This document shows, piece after piece, positions 24,250 to 34,005 of a DNA stretch of 64,000 nucleotides. This DNA is from an uncultured Eubacteriales bacterium. GTDB taxonomy: Bacteria; Bacillota; Clostridia; Oscillospirales; Acutalibacteraceae. Positions within the stretch are counted from its first letter, which is position 1; each line of letters starts with the position of its first letter. Both the position numbers and the translations under genes were made by a program. Below the pieces are notes generated by a model that worked only from the letters and a program-made list of their open reading frames with translations, did not search any database and had not been told where the DNA came from. The stretch lies in the NCBI GenBank assembly GCA_934546985.1, contig CAKTEE010000002.1:62001-126000 (forward strand), in the 5' to 3' direction.

Positions 24250-26835
24250 TCACCAATAAAGATTTTTGATATAACGGTAAGATAATTTGTGCATCCATGA
24301 TAAGGATTTATAATTTTTCTGCGTAAATGCCTGCACAAAACGTAACACTATTTCTGCATCTTCACGGGTACAACCATTTTCACTATATTCTGCCTGTAAA
24401 ATCAGTTCCATAACAGGAGCAAAAGATTCCGGCAAAATATTACGATAGGAGCGATCCAAATATTCTGAAAAATCTTTGGGCGGCAGTTTTATCTCATTAC
24501 AGATACCGCAATAATCCAAAAGTTTTAAAATCTCACTATATAGATAACCAATACACTCATTGGGCTTATCAAGCTGCAAATGCTGTTTTCTGCTAAAATT
24601 CGCCCATGTATGGCGCAGCAGAATCACGACTCCCGCACAGAATAACAAAAGAAACATTATCAGCAGCAGTTTTAGCAATTTTCCGGCCTGAAAAGGCGCT
24701 GCTGCTTCAATGTCAGATATTAAAGAAGTAGTACTAATTGTACCAGACTCTGCAGTACGGCTATTTGCAGTGGTACTATTATGTAACGTAGTTCTCGCGC
24801 TTGTAGATGGTTTTGTTGTTGTCGTTTTTGTACTGGATGAGGTTTCTTTTTTTTCATTCGGCAAATTAATAGATTCGTTAGAAAATCCCGGTGTGACCTC
24901 TACGGGAGTCCATCCATATCCATTCAAATATATTTCTACCCATGCATGTGCATTGGTATCTAATATTTCTGCTTTTTTGATATCAACATCACGTTCGGTT
25001 TGAGTACCGTGTTCTATAAATATTTCCGGCTCTTGCCCTATTGTACTCCCTTTATTGATATCTTCTTGCGTTATCACATATCCCTCCACATATCTTGCAG
25101 GAATACCGCCGCACCGGAACATTAAAACTGCAGCAGACGCAAAATGCGAACAGCTGCCTTTACAATTTTCATAAAGGAAATAATCTACGAAATCCTTACC
25201 CTTAGGCAATCGACCAGCTTCTAATGAATAAATAGCGCAATCAGCCAGATAATTCCGTATTTCTTTAATAAGCGAATCCATCGATATTCCGGAATACATC
25301 CGGTAAAATTCTTGCATTTCAGCTATTAACCTTTCGTTCCCAACTTCAGGCACATAGGTATATGCCTCATGTACAAAGGTTCTATATTGCTTCTCCAGAT
25401 CTAAAAAAGCTTCTAACTGTTCTGGATCTATTTCTCCCACATATTCCCCTGCAATCGTTTGATCTAACGGAAAGATATCATTTTCATAAGAATCTTCCTG
25501 TACCGTGCCATCTACTTGAAAACGATATGTATCAGCAGAATTAGAAGCATAGGAATCGTAATAGAAATGAAAATCTCCTGTTGATAAAGTACTCTTATAA
25601 GGAATATAGGCATATTCACTGTTTGCATTTATATTTTGAATAATAACAGGCCAATAAGTGCGTTCCGCTGCTATTCCCAAACGCTGATCTGTAAGTTTGC
25701 GGTATTCACTATCCATTGTATACAGCCTTGCCAGCTTTTCCTGATTTTCAAAAAGAACGGGATAGGATTGATAGTCTGTTTCAGGCAAAACTTCCCAACT
25801 GTTACCTGTATAGATACCCCCAACATATCCTTTTAAATACATACAACCGGCATTAGCAGGCAAACTGACCTCCAATGCTTTTTCACGCTTATAAACAATT
25901 TTATCGGCAACACCAAGCCTGCCTTCTCCCATACCGCCGGACGCCGTTATTTCTTGTGCGTTTTCGTTCTTAGCGGAAGAGTTTGTAAAAAAAGACTGAA
26001 TATCAGACCTAACATTATCCATAAACGACGAGCGGTTATAATCCTCCGGAGACAACAAAAGATACCCTCCGCCTGATATAAGCAACGTAATAACCGCCAT
26101 TGTAATTCCGGTTTCGGCCGATAGTTTCCGGAACCATTGCTTTTGTTTTTTTTCTGCGTGTCTTCCGGCAGCAGACGATATCTGCATAGCACATACAGCA
26201 ACCCAACAAGCCAGCAAAAGAAAAAATGCAAAATAAGATGGAACTATGCCAAAAAAAAGCCCTAGTTCTGCAAAAGGAAATGTTACCAGAAACAAAAGCG
26301 GAAAATTTGGTTTTCGTACCGCAAAAGCAATCACTGTCATAGACAACAAAAATAATGCCAAAATAATAAAAACAGTAACATAATAGCTATAATCACGAAG
26401 ATTTCCAGTATAAAAAGACGGAAGATTTAAAGCAGAGCGTTTATTAATTCCTGCAACAACCCGGTTTACAATAATTTTATAGCCGTACACCAATTCCAAG
26501 CGAAATAACCATGCTGCCAATGCCAAAAAAGCGGTCAGACATGGAACCGCCCATTTCCAAATGTTTTTCCATTTATAAATAAAAACAAACAAAACGGTAT
26601 CAATGATAACAGAAACAATAATCCATAAATGATTCACAGGGAGATGAAATAAACTGATAAAAGTGTAAGTTACCCCAAACAAACCCATCAAAGCAATGAT
26701 TGCCTGTATTACCGAATACCACCAGCCTGAAAATATATTCCGGCTATGGAATTCTGCCTCGTTGCTTAAATCTATACCGGACGCTGACAGTTTTTTATTT
26801 TTTTCTTTTCTATTGAACACTTCACCCATCCTCAC
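24250..26835 (-). CDS. Membrane-bound transglutaminase-like protein (TgpA-type)
   Basis: An 861-residue protein: six or more N-terminal membrane helices (about 35-265), an extracellular segment, a transglutaminase-like domain with Cys562 in KGSCSHFASAAVLMF and His630 in NAHAWVEIY, a Thr/Ser-rich linker (about 665-700), one more helix and a cytoplasmic C-terminal domain of about 120 residues. The third catalytic residue, usually Asp, appears as Glu646 in GWTPVEVTPG. Role in the cell envelope (peptide or isopeptide hydrolysis or cross-linking) is inferred from the fold. It directly follows the DUF58 gene; GTG or a nearby ATG could be the start. Confidence 0.85.
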   Translation of the reverse strand: MRMGEVFNRKEKNKKLSASGIDLSNEAEFHSRNIFSGWWYSVIQAIIALMGLFGVTYTFISLFHLPVNHLWIIVSVIIDTVLFVFIYKWKNIWKWAVPCLTAFLALAAWLFRLELVYGYKIIVNRVVAGINKRSALNLPSFYTGNLRDYSYYVTVFIILALFLLSMTVIAFAVRKPNFPLLFLVTFPFAELGLFFGIVPSYFAFFLLLACWVAVCAMQISSAAGRHAEKKQKQWFRKLSAETGITMAVITLLISGGGYLLLSPEDYNRSSFMDNVRSDIQSFFTNSSAKNENAQEITASGGMGEGRLGVADKIVYKREKALEVSLPANAGCMYLKGYVGGIYTGNSWEVLPETDYQSYPVLFENQEKLARLYTMDSEYRKLTDQRLGIAAERTYWPVIIQNINANSEYAYIPYKSTLSTGDFHFYYDSYASNSADTYRFQVDGTVQEDSYENDIFPLDQTIAGEYVGEIDPEQLEAFLDLEKQYRTFVHEAYTYVPEVGNERLIAEMQEFYRMYSGISMDSLIKEIRNYLADCAIYSLEAGRLPKGKDFVDYFLYENCKGSCSHFASAAVLMFRCGGIPARYVEGYVITQEDINKGSTIGQEPEIFIEHGTQTERDVDIKKAEILDTNAHAWVEIYLNGYGWTPVEVTPGFSNESINLPNEKKETSSSTKTTTTKPSTSARTTLHNSTTANSRTAESGTISTTSLISDIEAAAPFQAGKLLKLLLIMFLLLFCAGVVILLRHTWANFSRKQHLQLDKPNECIGYLYSEILKLLDYCGICNEIKLPPKDFSEYLDRSYRNILPESFAPVMELILQAEYSENGCTREDAEIVLRFVQAFTQKNYKSLSWMHKLSYRYIKNLYW

Positions 26836-28023
26836 TTAAAAAAACAATGGTTCTAGGCATTCCCTAATATTTCCTTTACCAATATGCAGCACCCTTATTC
26901 CAAGAGTATCCAATAACTTATTTATTTCCTGCACTTGTTCTGATTCTTCCCCATACACAGCGCTTATCAAGGTCAGCATATCGGCCGACAAAAGTAACCT
27001 TTCCCATACGTTTTCTTCTAAATCAGGGATTCCAGCAGAAATACAACAGATATGGGAATGCTTTTCTTCTGAATGAAGAAGACTATACATCCTAAGGGCA
27101 CTGATATTTTTTTCATAAGGAACTATTTCAAACATCTTGCGTACAGCACTGAATAAATCCTCCGGTACCAGAATATCTACTTTCTGATATTCTTCTGTTT
27201 CAGAGTCATACCAGCCGATACAGTGGCTTACCTGCTGCAAGATAAGAAAGTAGGAAACAGAGACCAGAACTTCCAAAACAGTGTCAATATCTCCGCCGCG
27301 ATATAATTCAATCAAAAGCAATATACACTGCTTATTAGGAAGGCTAAACTCCTTTACGATATAATCATCCTGTTTTAAACTCAAGTTCCAATGAATACGT
27401 TGGAGCCTGTCCCCTTCGCGGTATTCCCGGATATCAAAAACCTCGGATGGATCATCGCCGCTCTCTTCTTTAGAATAGATTTCGCTATCCATCGTAGCCG
27501 CAGTATCAGCATGGATAGAAACTGTCAACGGTGAAATAGTCGGTAGGACTGCAAAGGTTTCTTCCTGTTTTATTTTCTTTTTGAGACCAAACAATTTTAA
27601 TAAATCATATACTTTCACATATTCAATGCGCACAAGAATACTTCCGCAATGCTCAGAACATAGCTTTTTTCTGATTTCACCTTTCTGCTTTCCTTGTAGT
27701 GAAAACAGGAACGTTTCATGATTTTTCTCCTTATAAAACTGGTTCTGATAAGTAACTTCCATTTTGGCACAAGCGATAGGAAAAATGCTTTTGTTTTCTA
27801 CCGTAAAACACAGCTCCATCATTTCCCTGCGATTTACAACAGTATGCGTCATTTTTAATAAAGTATGGAAACAATGTCGTGTCCGAAGCATAATACTTGC
27901 CAAAACAAACGGCAGAACGATTACTACTATAAATAATAAGAAGGAAAGATAATCTTCATATAAAAACCAGAATGCAACTGAAATTGTCAGCAGTGTAAAA
28001 TAAATAAATTTATTTTTCAACAT
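26836..28023 (-). CDS. DUF58 domain protein
   Basis: A 395-residue protein with two N-terminal membrane helices (about 5-45) and a DUF58 region with the hallmark EVFDIREYREGDRLQRIHWNLSLKQDDYIVKEF (about 193-225), followed by a von Willebrand A-like fold. Partners of MoxR AAA ATPases usually carry this domain. It sits between moxR-like and transglutaminase genes in the classical order and adjoins the next gene with no spacer. A MIDAS metal site is not obvious. Confidence 0.9.
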   Translation of the reverse strand: MLKNKFIYFTLLTISVAFWFLYEDYLSFLLFIVVIVLPFVLASIMLRTRHCFHTLLKMTHTVVNRREMMELCFTVENKSIFPIACAKMEVTYQNQFYKEKNHETFLFSLQGKQKGEIRKKLCSEHCGSILVRIEYVKVYDLLKLFGLKKKIKQEETFAVLPTISPLTVSIHADTAATMDSEIYSKEESGDDPSEVFDIREYREGDRLQRIHWNLSLKQDDYIVKEFSLPNKQCILLLIELYRGGDIDTVLEVLVSVSYFLILQQVSHCIGWYDSETEEYQKVDILVPEDLFSAVRKMFEIVPYEKNISALRMYSLLHSEEKHSHICCISAGIPDLEENVWERLLLSADMLTLISAVYGEESEQVQEINKLLDTLGIRVLHIGKGNIRECLEPLFF

Positions 28024-28037
28024 GATAGAACTCCTTC

Positions 28038-28991
28038 TTATTTCACTGCACTTGGACGCGGGGATGGAACTGTTTTTCTGATATCTTCCAATACATCCTG
28101 TACGCTCATTGCTTTAACCCTGGATTTTGGACTGAGAAGGAGCCTATGCGCTGCTACATCGGTAAAAATGTCTGTAATATCATCCGGAATAACAAAATCT
28201 CGGCCTTTGATAAAAGCCCGTGCTTTTGCCATTCTGGTCATAGCCAATGCCCCGCGTGGACTCAGGCCAAGCTGTATCATCGGATGATTTCTGCTTTGTG
28301 CTGCAAGTACGGCAATATATTCATAAAGACTGTCATGCATATACGTTCGTTCTGCAGTCAGCTGCATTTCCGTTAACTGTTCGATAGTGACTGCCGGTCT
28401 TATCTGTTCCAAAGGGTTACTGTCTTTTTTCCCCTTTAAAATATTAATTTCACTTTGTAAATCCGGATACCCCATAGTCAGCTTAATCATAAAACGGTCA
28501 AGCTGAGATTCCGGAAGCATGTGAGTTCCAACAGAACCAATTGGATTTTGCGTTGCAATTACTACAAAAGGCTGCGGAACTTCACGTGTTACACCGTCCA
28601 CGGTAACCTTACTCTCCTCCATAACTTCCAGCAAAGCAGACTGTGTTTTAGATGAGGTACGGTTAATTTCATCAGCCAGAAACAAATTGCACATGACTGC
28701 ACCCGGTTTATATTCAAATTCATGCATGGCTTTATTATAAACAGAGAATCCTGTAACATCACTTGGCATAACATCAGGCGTAAACTGCATTCTGTGATGG
28801 CTTAAAGACAATGCCTTAGAAAAAGAAAGCGCAAGAGTTGTTTTTCCAACTCCCGGAATATCTTCAAGCAAAATATGCCCTTTTGCTAAAATTGCTGTAA
28901 GTACTTTCTCAATGATATGATCCTTCCCCACAATTGCTTTTTTTATTTCCCCCATAATCTTTCCAATCTGCTGTACATAATTTTCTGCCAT
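28038..28991 (-). CDS. MoxR-family AAA+ ATPase
   Basis: A 317-residue AAA+ chaperone-like ATPase. Walker A is GVGKTT (47-52), Walker B is LFLADEIN (103-110, acidic pair D107-E108), with sensor 1 VIATQNP and the MoxR block GFSVYNKAMHEFEYKPG. MoxR proteins help assemble or activate partners, here presumably the DUF58 and transglutaminase proteins encoded downstream. First gene of the operon. Upstream lies a palindrome AGAGAA-N5-TTCTCT (29028-29044) close to a TTGATT..TATATA promoter-like pair. Confidence 0.93.
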   Translation of the reverse strand: MAENYVQQIGKIMGEIKKAIVGKDHIIEKVLTAILAKGHILLEDIPGVGKTTLALSFSKALSLSHHRMQFTPDVMPSDVTGFSVYNKAMHEFEYKPGAVMCNLFLADEINRTSSKTQSALLEVMEESKVTVDGVTREVPQPFVVIATQNPIGSVGTHMLPESQLDRFMIKLTMGYPDLQSEINILKGKKDSNPLEQIRPAVTIEQLTEMQLTAERTYMHDSLYEYIAVLAAQSRNHPMIQLGLSPRGALAMTRMAKARAFIKGRDFVIPDDITDIFTDVAAHRLLLSPKSRVKAMSVQDVLEDIRKTVPSPRPSAVK

Positions 28992-29027
28992 AAATTATCT
29001 TTCACTCCTCAAAAATATTGTTTATAT

Positions 29028-29044
29028 AGAGAAAACTGTTCTCT
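29028..29044 (-). promoter_or_regulatory. Small palindrome in the moxR operon promoter region
   Basis: AGAGAA (29028-29033) and TTCTCT (29039-29044) flank AACTG, about 40 bases before the moxR start and overlapping a possible promoter. It may be an operator; the arms are short. Confidence 0.3.
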
Positions 29045-29270
29045 TTAAATCAATTTTAACACACAAAACATTAAAAAAGCGAACTTTGTTTATAATTTAA
29101 TAAAAATTTAAAAAATATAAAATAAACGCATAAATAATATCAAGTAAAATATTGGAAAAGATAAGTCAGACAGTTAAATTTTTAATATAACAAACTTTCT
29201 CCATTATACCAAATCTTCGGATAACTTTGTTCATCCGGTTAAATAAAAATTTATTTTAGGAGGAATCATT

Positions 29271-30440
29271 ATGCCACGTTTTACACTTCCAAGAGATATT
29301 TATTATGGGAGCGGTGCTATTAGCGAACTGAAAAATCTGCAAGGCTGTAAAAAAGCATTTATCGTTACCGGCGGTACCTCAATGCAAAAAAATGGTTTTT
29401 TGAAAAAAACCCAAGACGTGTTAAAAAGCATCGGCATGGAAGTTGCTCTATTTGAAGGTGTTGAACCTGACCCTTCAATAGAAACTGTATTTAAAGGTGC
29501 AGAGGCTATGTCAGAATTTCAGCCGGATGTTATCGTTTCTATCGGTGGCGGTTCCCCAATTGACGCAGCAAAAGCTATGTGGGTATTTTATGAATATCCG
29601 AATAAAACTTTTGACGATATCAAAAATCCTTTTACCATGCCAAAGTTAAGAAAAAAAGCCATTTTTGTCGCTATTCCATCCACTAGCGGCACAGCTACAG
29701 AAGTAACCGCTTTTTCTGTAATTACAGATTATTCCACAGATATTAAATATCCGCTTGCTGATTTTGAAATTACACCGGATATTGCAATCCTTGATACAGA
29801 TATTCCACTGACCATGCCGAAAAAATTAACTGCTCATACGGGTATGGATGCGTTAACACATGCGATTGAGGCGTATGTAGCAACTGCACGTTCTGAATTT
29901 TCTGATCCGTTAGCCATGAAAGCGATTTCCGATATTTATGACAATTTGCTTGATTCCTATAATGGGGATCCTGAAGCAAGAAGCAAAATGCATATTGCCC
30001 AATGCCTTGCCGGTATGGCCTTTTCTAATGCTTTGCTGGGTATTGCACATAGCCTTGCACATAAAACGGGTGCAGTTTTTGAAATTCCTCATGGTTGCTG
30101 CAATGCTATATTGCTTCCGGCAGTTATCCAGTATAATGCCCGCGTTTGTATGGACAGATATGCGCAAATTGCCCGCAGCCTTGGTTTACCCGGAAATACA
30201 GATAAACAGCTTACAGATTCTCTCGTTTGCTCCATTAAGGAATTAAATAAAAAGCTGGGTATTGCACAAACTTACAAAGACAACGGAATTTCAGAAGAAT
30301 TATTCCTAAGCAAAGCAGATACGATTGCAGAAAATGCCGCATTGGATCCATGCACCGGTTCCAATCCTCGTCCAACAGATGCTCAGAATATGAAAAAGGT
30401 TCTTTATTGTGCTTATTATGGTGAGAACGTTAATTTTTAA
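29271..30440 (+). CDS. Iron-containing alcohol dehydrogenase
   Basis: A 389-residue group III (Fe) alcohol dehydrogenase. The nucleotide motif GGGSPIDAAKAM is at about 97-108, and the metal-binding Asp/His residues lie in GMDALTHAIEAY, GIAHSLAHKTGAVFEIPHG. It is closest in pattern to butanol/1,3-propanediol-type enzymes that reduce aldehydes with NAD(P)H during fermentation; exact substrate is not determined. AGGAGG lies about 8 nt before the ATG. Single-gene unit closed by a perfect hairpin. Confidence 0.9.
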   Translation: MPRFTLPRDIYYGSGAISELKNLQGCKKAFIVTGGTSMQKNGFLKKTQDVLKSIGMEVALFEGVEPDPSIETVFKGAEAMSEFQPDVIVSIGGGSPIDAAKAMWVFYEYPNKTFDDIKNPFTMPKLRKKAIFVAIPSTSGTATEVTAFSVITDYSTDIKYPLADFEITPDIAILDTDIPLTMPKKLTAHTGMDALTHAIEAYVATARSEFSDPLAMKAISDIYDNLLDSYNGDPEARSKMHIAQCLAGMAFSNALLGIAHSLAHKTGAVFEIPHGCCNAILLPAVIQYNARVCMDRYAQIARSLGLPGNTDKQLTDSLVCSIKELNKKLGIAQTYKDNGISEELFLSKADTIAENAALDPCTGSNPRPTDAQNMKKVLYCAYYGENVNF

Positions 30441-30490
30441 TTCAAACTGCTATTAAAAATTAAGCAAGCAGTAAAAAATACTAATTAATC

Positions 30491-30525
30491 AACCCCTTGT
30501 TCAATCTTGTATTGAACAAGGGGTT
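30491..30525 (+). terminator. Terminator of the Fe-alcohol dehydrogenase gene
   Basis: A 15-bp perfect stem AACCCCTTGTTCAAT (30491-30505) with ATTGAACAAGGGGTT (30511-30525). The T-run after it is weak. Confidence 0.75.
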
Positions 30526-30635
30526 ATAATTAAATTTAACAGAAATATTTGTTATAAATCACATATGAATGATTTCTAACTTTCATTTTATAACACATAT
30601 TCTCTTTATCTTTTTTATGATTCCTATATTCTATA

Positions 30636-30680
30636 AAAAGGCAGATATATGGAAATGTACCATATATCTACCTTTTATCA
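30636..30680 (-). terminator. Hairpin, likely terminator of nrdR
   Basis: AAAAGGCAGATATATGG (30636-30652) and CCATATATCTACCTTTT (30660-30676) pair with one mismatch; A/T runs flank both sides. It is about 135 bases past the nrdR stop. Confidence 0.55.
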
Positions 30681-30811
30681 TTATGCTATTAAACGAGTAA
30701 TTGATATAAACTTTTCACAGTGTTATAGGAATTGCAGAAATGTTTGAAACAACATTACAATTTCAACAGCTGCCTTTTCATGCGAACTATGGAGTCAAAA
30801 ACCCCGAACGT

Positions 30812-31267
30812 TCAATCTTCCTTTAATAGTTTTGACAGTTCATCCATAAAGGTACTAATATCTTTAAACTGACGATAAACCGAAGCAAAACGAACATATG
30901 CTACCTGATCAATATCTTTCAGATGTTCCATTGCCAATTCACCAATACGCATGGATGTAACTTCACGGTCTAAAGAATTTTGAAGTAAAACCTCAATATC
31001 GCTGACAACACGCTCCAGCTGTTCTGCTGATACCGGACGTTTTTCACAGGCACGAAGCATGCCGTTCATGAGCTTATCCCTATCAAAACATTCACGTGAT
31101 TTATCTTTTTTAACAACCAAAATCGGAACGCTTTCAATAATCTCATATGTAGTAAAACGCTTTTGGCATTTCAGGCATTCCCTGCGGCGGCGAATACGTT
31201 CTCCTTCATCAGTTGGCCTGGAATCAATTACCTTGCTCTCTTCAAATCCACAAAATGGGCATTTCAA
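30812..31267 (-). CDS. nrdR: Transcriptional repressor NrdR
   Basis: Represses ribonucleotide reductase operons when its ATP-cone senses dATP. The zinc ribbon uses Cys pairs in MKCPFCGF and CLKCQKRF; the ATP-cone follows ([29 protein letters not shown], about 50-78). The open frame reaches 31276, but family members begin MKCPFC, and the TTG at 31267 gives exactly that, with GGAG 8 nt upstream; I use it (151 residues). No ribonucleotide reductase gene is in the window. Confidence 0.95.
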   Translation of the reverse strand: MKCPFCGFEESKVIDSRPTDEGERIRRRRECLKCQKRFTTYEIIESVPILVVKKDKSRECFDRDKLMNGMLRACEKRPVSAEQLERVVSDIEVLLQNSLDREVTSMRIGELAMEHLKDIDQVAYVRFASVYRQFKDISTFMDELSKLLKED

Positions 31268-31330
31268 CTTCATCACTCCACAGACTTTTTTACATTATAC
31301 CACATATAGACTTTGATTTGCAATCAGAAA

Positions 31331-31618
31331 TTAAACAATACTATATTCTGTATCAATAAAGTCTTCCACCACTTCATCCAACATACGTGGATTAACCTGC
31401 AAGCGAACAATTGTTGATAAAATTGATTTTACTTTTTCACGGGAAGAACTGATATCCGGTACCTCAAAAACTAAAGGCGGTTCACTAACAAAAAGTTTAC
31501 CGCGAATACCAAATACTTCCACTGATTCAAGCATTGTAATTGGAAACAATCCGGATGTCATTTCATACTCTACTTCGTCATTATTCTGATTTTTAAACCT
31601 AAAATTTACTTTATCCAT
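31331..31618 (-). CDS. Hypothetical protein (95 aa)
   Basis: A 95-residue mixed alpha/beta protein without signal or membrane segment. It begins MDKVNFRFKNQNNDEVEYEM and contains VFGIRGKLFVSEPPLVFEVPDI. I do not recognise it. AGGTG lies 5 nt before the ATG at 31618, chosen over an upstream ATG at 31633. It is downstream of the isomerase gene and upstream of nrdR on the same strand, but gaps of 60 to 120 bases argue against tight coupling. Confidence 0.6.
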   Translation of the reverse strand: MDKVNFRFKNQNNDEVEYEMTSGLFPITMLESVEVFGIRGKLFVSEPPLVFEVPDISSSREKVKSILSTIVRLQVNPRMLDEVVEDFIDTEYSIV

Positions 31619-31740
31619 TATTTCACCTCGCAAATTTTGTCGTAAATATATTTCACTAACCTCTTAGATTTTAGCATACATAAACGACATCCGCAAGATA
31701 TTTTGGAAGTTTTTTCCAAATAACCCAAACATTAGTAAAA

Positions 31741-32538
31741 CTATCCAAGATTTTCATAAAATAGCACTTGATTCAGGTACATCTTTGCCTTAACTAAATC
31801 ACTGACATCTTGATAATTTTTTCGATATAATTCTACAATATAATCGCCTTGGTAGTTGTTTGCTTTCATTTTTCTGAAAAATCGGGAGAAATCGAACTGC
31901 CCCATCCCCGGGGGCAAACAATCCATAGCATCTGTATGATCGCTGACATGAACATGGACGATATTATCACCCAAAAGATCTAAAAAAATAAAAGGATCAT
32001 AACCTGCACGCACAGATTGCTTAATATCAAACACCATACGGAAATCATCTCCAAAACTTTGTTTCATACGCATTAAAAAATAAGGATCTTCGGATCTGTG
32101 ACGATTAACATTTTCCTGTGCAACCCAAATGCCATATTTCTGCCCTTCCCGCATCAACATTTCATATCTTTGAAAATATTCTTTTTCTTTTAAAACACCA
32201 TAATTCCAGTCCCCATGTATGACCAATATCTTTGCACCCAATATTTTTGCAGCTTCAAAATAGCGTTGATAAAATTCCATTGCATCCCAAAATCTGCGTT
32301 CATAATCACCGAACAAAAAATATGGTTCTGCAAATGAAGTACATGGATGAATTGAACTAATACGCATACCATACATCATTGTTATTTTCTTCAATAATTC
32401 TATAAACTCCGGTCTTAACTCACTTATTGTATTTAAAAAAATTTCTGTCACTTTTACTTCCTTTTTTCCAAGTAACTCTGCCGCTTTTTCTGTTTCCATA
32501 GGATATAGGCAAGAGGTAGAAATTCCAATTTCCAACAT
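31741..32538 (-). CDS. Sugar phosphate isomerase/epimerase (AP-endonuclease 2-like TIM barrel)
   Basis: A 265-residue xylose-isomerase-like barrel. Metal-site candidates are His in ISSIHPCTSF, Glu in GIWVAQENVNRH, Asp/His in FDIKQS and VHVSDH, and the terminal Glu in YIVELYRK. This family covers isomerases, epimerases and endonuclease IV-like enzymes, so the substrate cannot be given. The start ATG at 32538 follows GAGGAGG by 4 nt. It is divergent from the small membrane protein gene. Confidence 0.8.
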   Translation of the reverse strand: MLEIGISTSCLYPMETEKAAELLGKKEVKVTEIFLNTISELRPEFIELLKKITMMYGMRISSIHPCTSFAEPYFLFGDYERRFWDAMEFYQRYFEAAKILGAKILVIHGDWNYGVLKEKEYFQRYEMLMREGQKYGIWVAQENVNRHRSEDPYFLMRMKQSFGDDFRMVFDIKQSVRAGYDPFIFLDLLGDNIVHVHVSDHTDAMDCLPPGMGQFDFSRFFRKMKANNYQGDYIVELYRKNYQDVSDLVKAKMYLNQVLFYENLG

Positions 32539-32628
32539 AATTCCTCCTCATTTTTTCTTTATAGGTAATATTTTATCATTGCGGCACTTATAAGGAAAGT
32601 GTTATTATTACTTTAAGGAGTGAGATTG

Positions 32629-32901
32629 ATGCAGAAGTTAAGAAAAATAATATATACGTATTATAATAGTACCGCAACGATTATAAAAAGATATATAAAA
32701 GGCACCATTTTTCTCACGATGTTTTTATTTGCAGAAGCATTTTTATTTGCTTTACATACACAATTTAATGCAGACGACTGGTTTATGCTGGATTTAGTTA
32801 AGGAAATTTTTACCTGCGGTTTGCGATGCTTTTTTGCAGGCTTGCTTTTATGCATCATTGGAGATTATCTAATCCGTTATAAAGGATATGAAGAGAAATA
32901 A
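32629..32901 (+). CDS. Small membrane protein of unknown function (90 aa)
   Basis: Two predicted helices (about 23-42 and 60-80) with a basic N-terminus (MQKLRKIIYTYYNSTATIIKR) and a short charged tail KGYEEK. No family recognised. The frame opens with a GTG at 32620; the ATG at 32629 is 9 nt past AAGGAG and is preferred. Single gene between isomerase and the secDF region. Confidence 0.55.
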   Translation: MQKLRKIIYTYYNSTATIIKRYIKGTIFLTMFLFAEAFLFALHTQFNADDWFMLDLVKEIFTCGLRCFFAGLLLCIIGDYLIRYKGYEEK

Positions 32902-33063
32902 ATGACTACTACATGAAAACAACTATTGCTAATAGTAAATATCTGCCGGCACACAGTCAGTGTTTTTTAATACAAAGAGCAGGGGGACGGATTTTATCCA
33001 TCCCCCTGCTTTATTATTTCTGTTTAAATTACTTTTCATCCAGCGATTAAAATCGATAACGGC

Positions 33064-34005
33064 TTAGATTTTCCTGTGGCTGGCCTTTTTGCCGCGGCTT
33101 TCTTTATAAGTCCCCCACAAAGTGGTAGCAAGACAAATAGAAGAATAACAACCTGAAACAATACCAAAAGCCATTGGCAATGCAAAGCTGATAATAGAAT
33201 TAAGCTGAAATACTAAAGCAACGACAACAATACAAATAACTGCAACAAATGTGCATAAAGCTGTGTTCAAACAACGCGCAAAAGTTTGATTAATGCTCTT
33301 GTTTACCAACTCACCATAGCCAAGCTTACCTTTATATAAATTATTATTTTCACGGATACGGTCATATATAACAATTGTCGCATTTAATGAATAACCAAAA
33401 ATTGTCAATACAACGGCGATAAAATTATCATTGATTGGGATACGGAAAATAACAAAAGTAAAATAAGCAACCAGTACATCATGCAGTAAGGCTACAACTG
33501 CCATGCAACCTGCGGATAAACCACCAATTTTACGGAAACGGATACCTACATAAAGAATCATAAACAAAGATGCCAAAACAACTGCGGCGATGCCTTTTGC
33601 AAAAAAGTCCTTACCAACAGAAGCATCCACACTGGTTGTACTGCGAAGCTGCAGATCATTATCAGGGAATGCTTTTTGAACAGCTTCCAGCATAGAATTC
33701 TGTACCGGAGCAGGCAATGCTTTTGAAGCAACCAATGTAATGGTAATTGTTTCACGTCCTGTTTGTGAATCAACACCTTTAGTCGTATTGATTTGTTCGC
33801 CAATTGCGCCTTCTATTACATTCTCTATTGCTTTTTCTTCCAAACTACCGGTATAGGAATAGGAAATAATCGTACCACCGGAAAATTGAATATCCAGAGT
33901 TGTACCAAATACCATATTAAATATAATACCAATTGCCATAATTAAGAGGGAGATGGTGTAGAACACCTTTCTTTTGCCCATGAAATTAAGATTCATCGCT
34001 CTCAT
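33064..34005 (-). CDS. secF: Protein translocase subunit SecF
   Basis: With SecD forms the proton-driven accessory complex that helps pull proteins out of SecYEG. The 313-residue protein has six helices, an extracytoplasmic P1 loop after helix 1 (LDIQFSGGTIISYSY) and the conserved IPINDNFIAVVLTIFGYSLNATIVIYDRIREN around residues 190-220. The secD stop and secF start share one base (TAATG), so they are coupled. Separate secD and secF genes, not the fused form seen in Bacillus. Confidence 0.95.
   Translation of the reverse strand: MRAMNLNFMGKRKVFYTISLLIMAIGIIFNMVFGTTLDIQFSGGTIISYSYTGSLEEKAIENVIEGAIGEQINTTKGVDSQTGRETITITLVASKALPAPVQNSMLEAVQKAFPDNDLQLRSTTSVDASVGKDFFAKGIAAVVLASLFMILYVGIRFRKIGGLSAGCMAVVALLHDVLVAYFTFVIFRIPINDNFIAVVLTIFGYSLNATIVIYDRIRENNNLYKGKLGYGELVNKSINQTFARCLNTALCTFVAVICIVVVALVFQLNSIISFALPMAFGIVSGCYSSICLATTLWGTYKESRGKKASHRKI

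Larger units (their letters stand above)
30441..30811. other. Intergenic region between the alcohol dehydrogenase gene and nrdR
   Basis: No gene seen. It contains two hairpins described separately, and AT-rich sequence between them. The two flanking genes are convergent, which accounts for the terminators. Confidence 0.6.
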
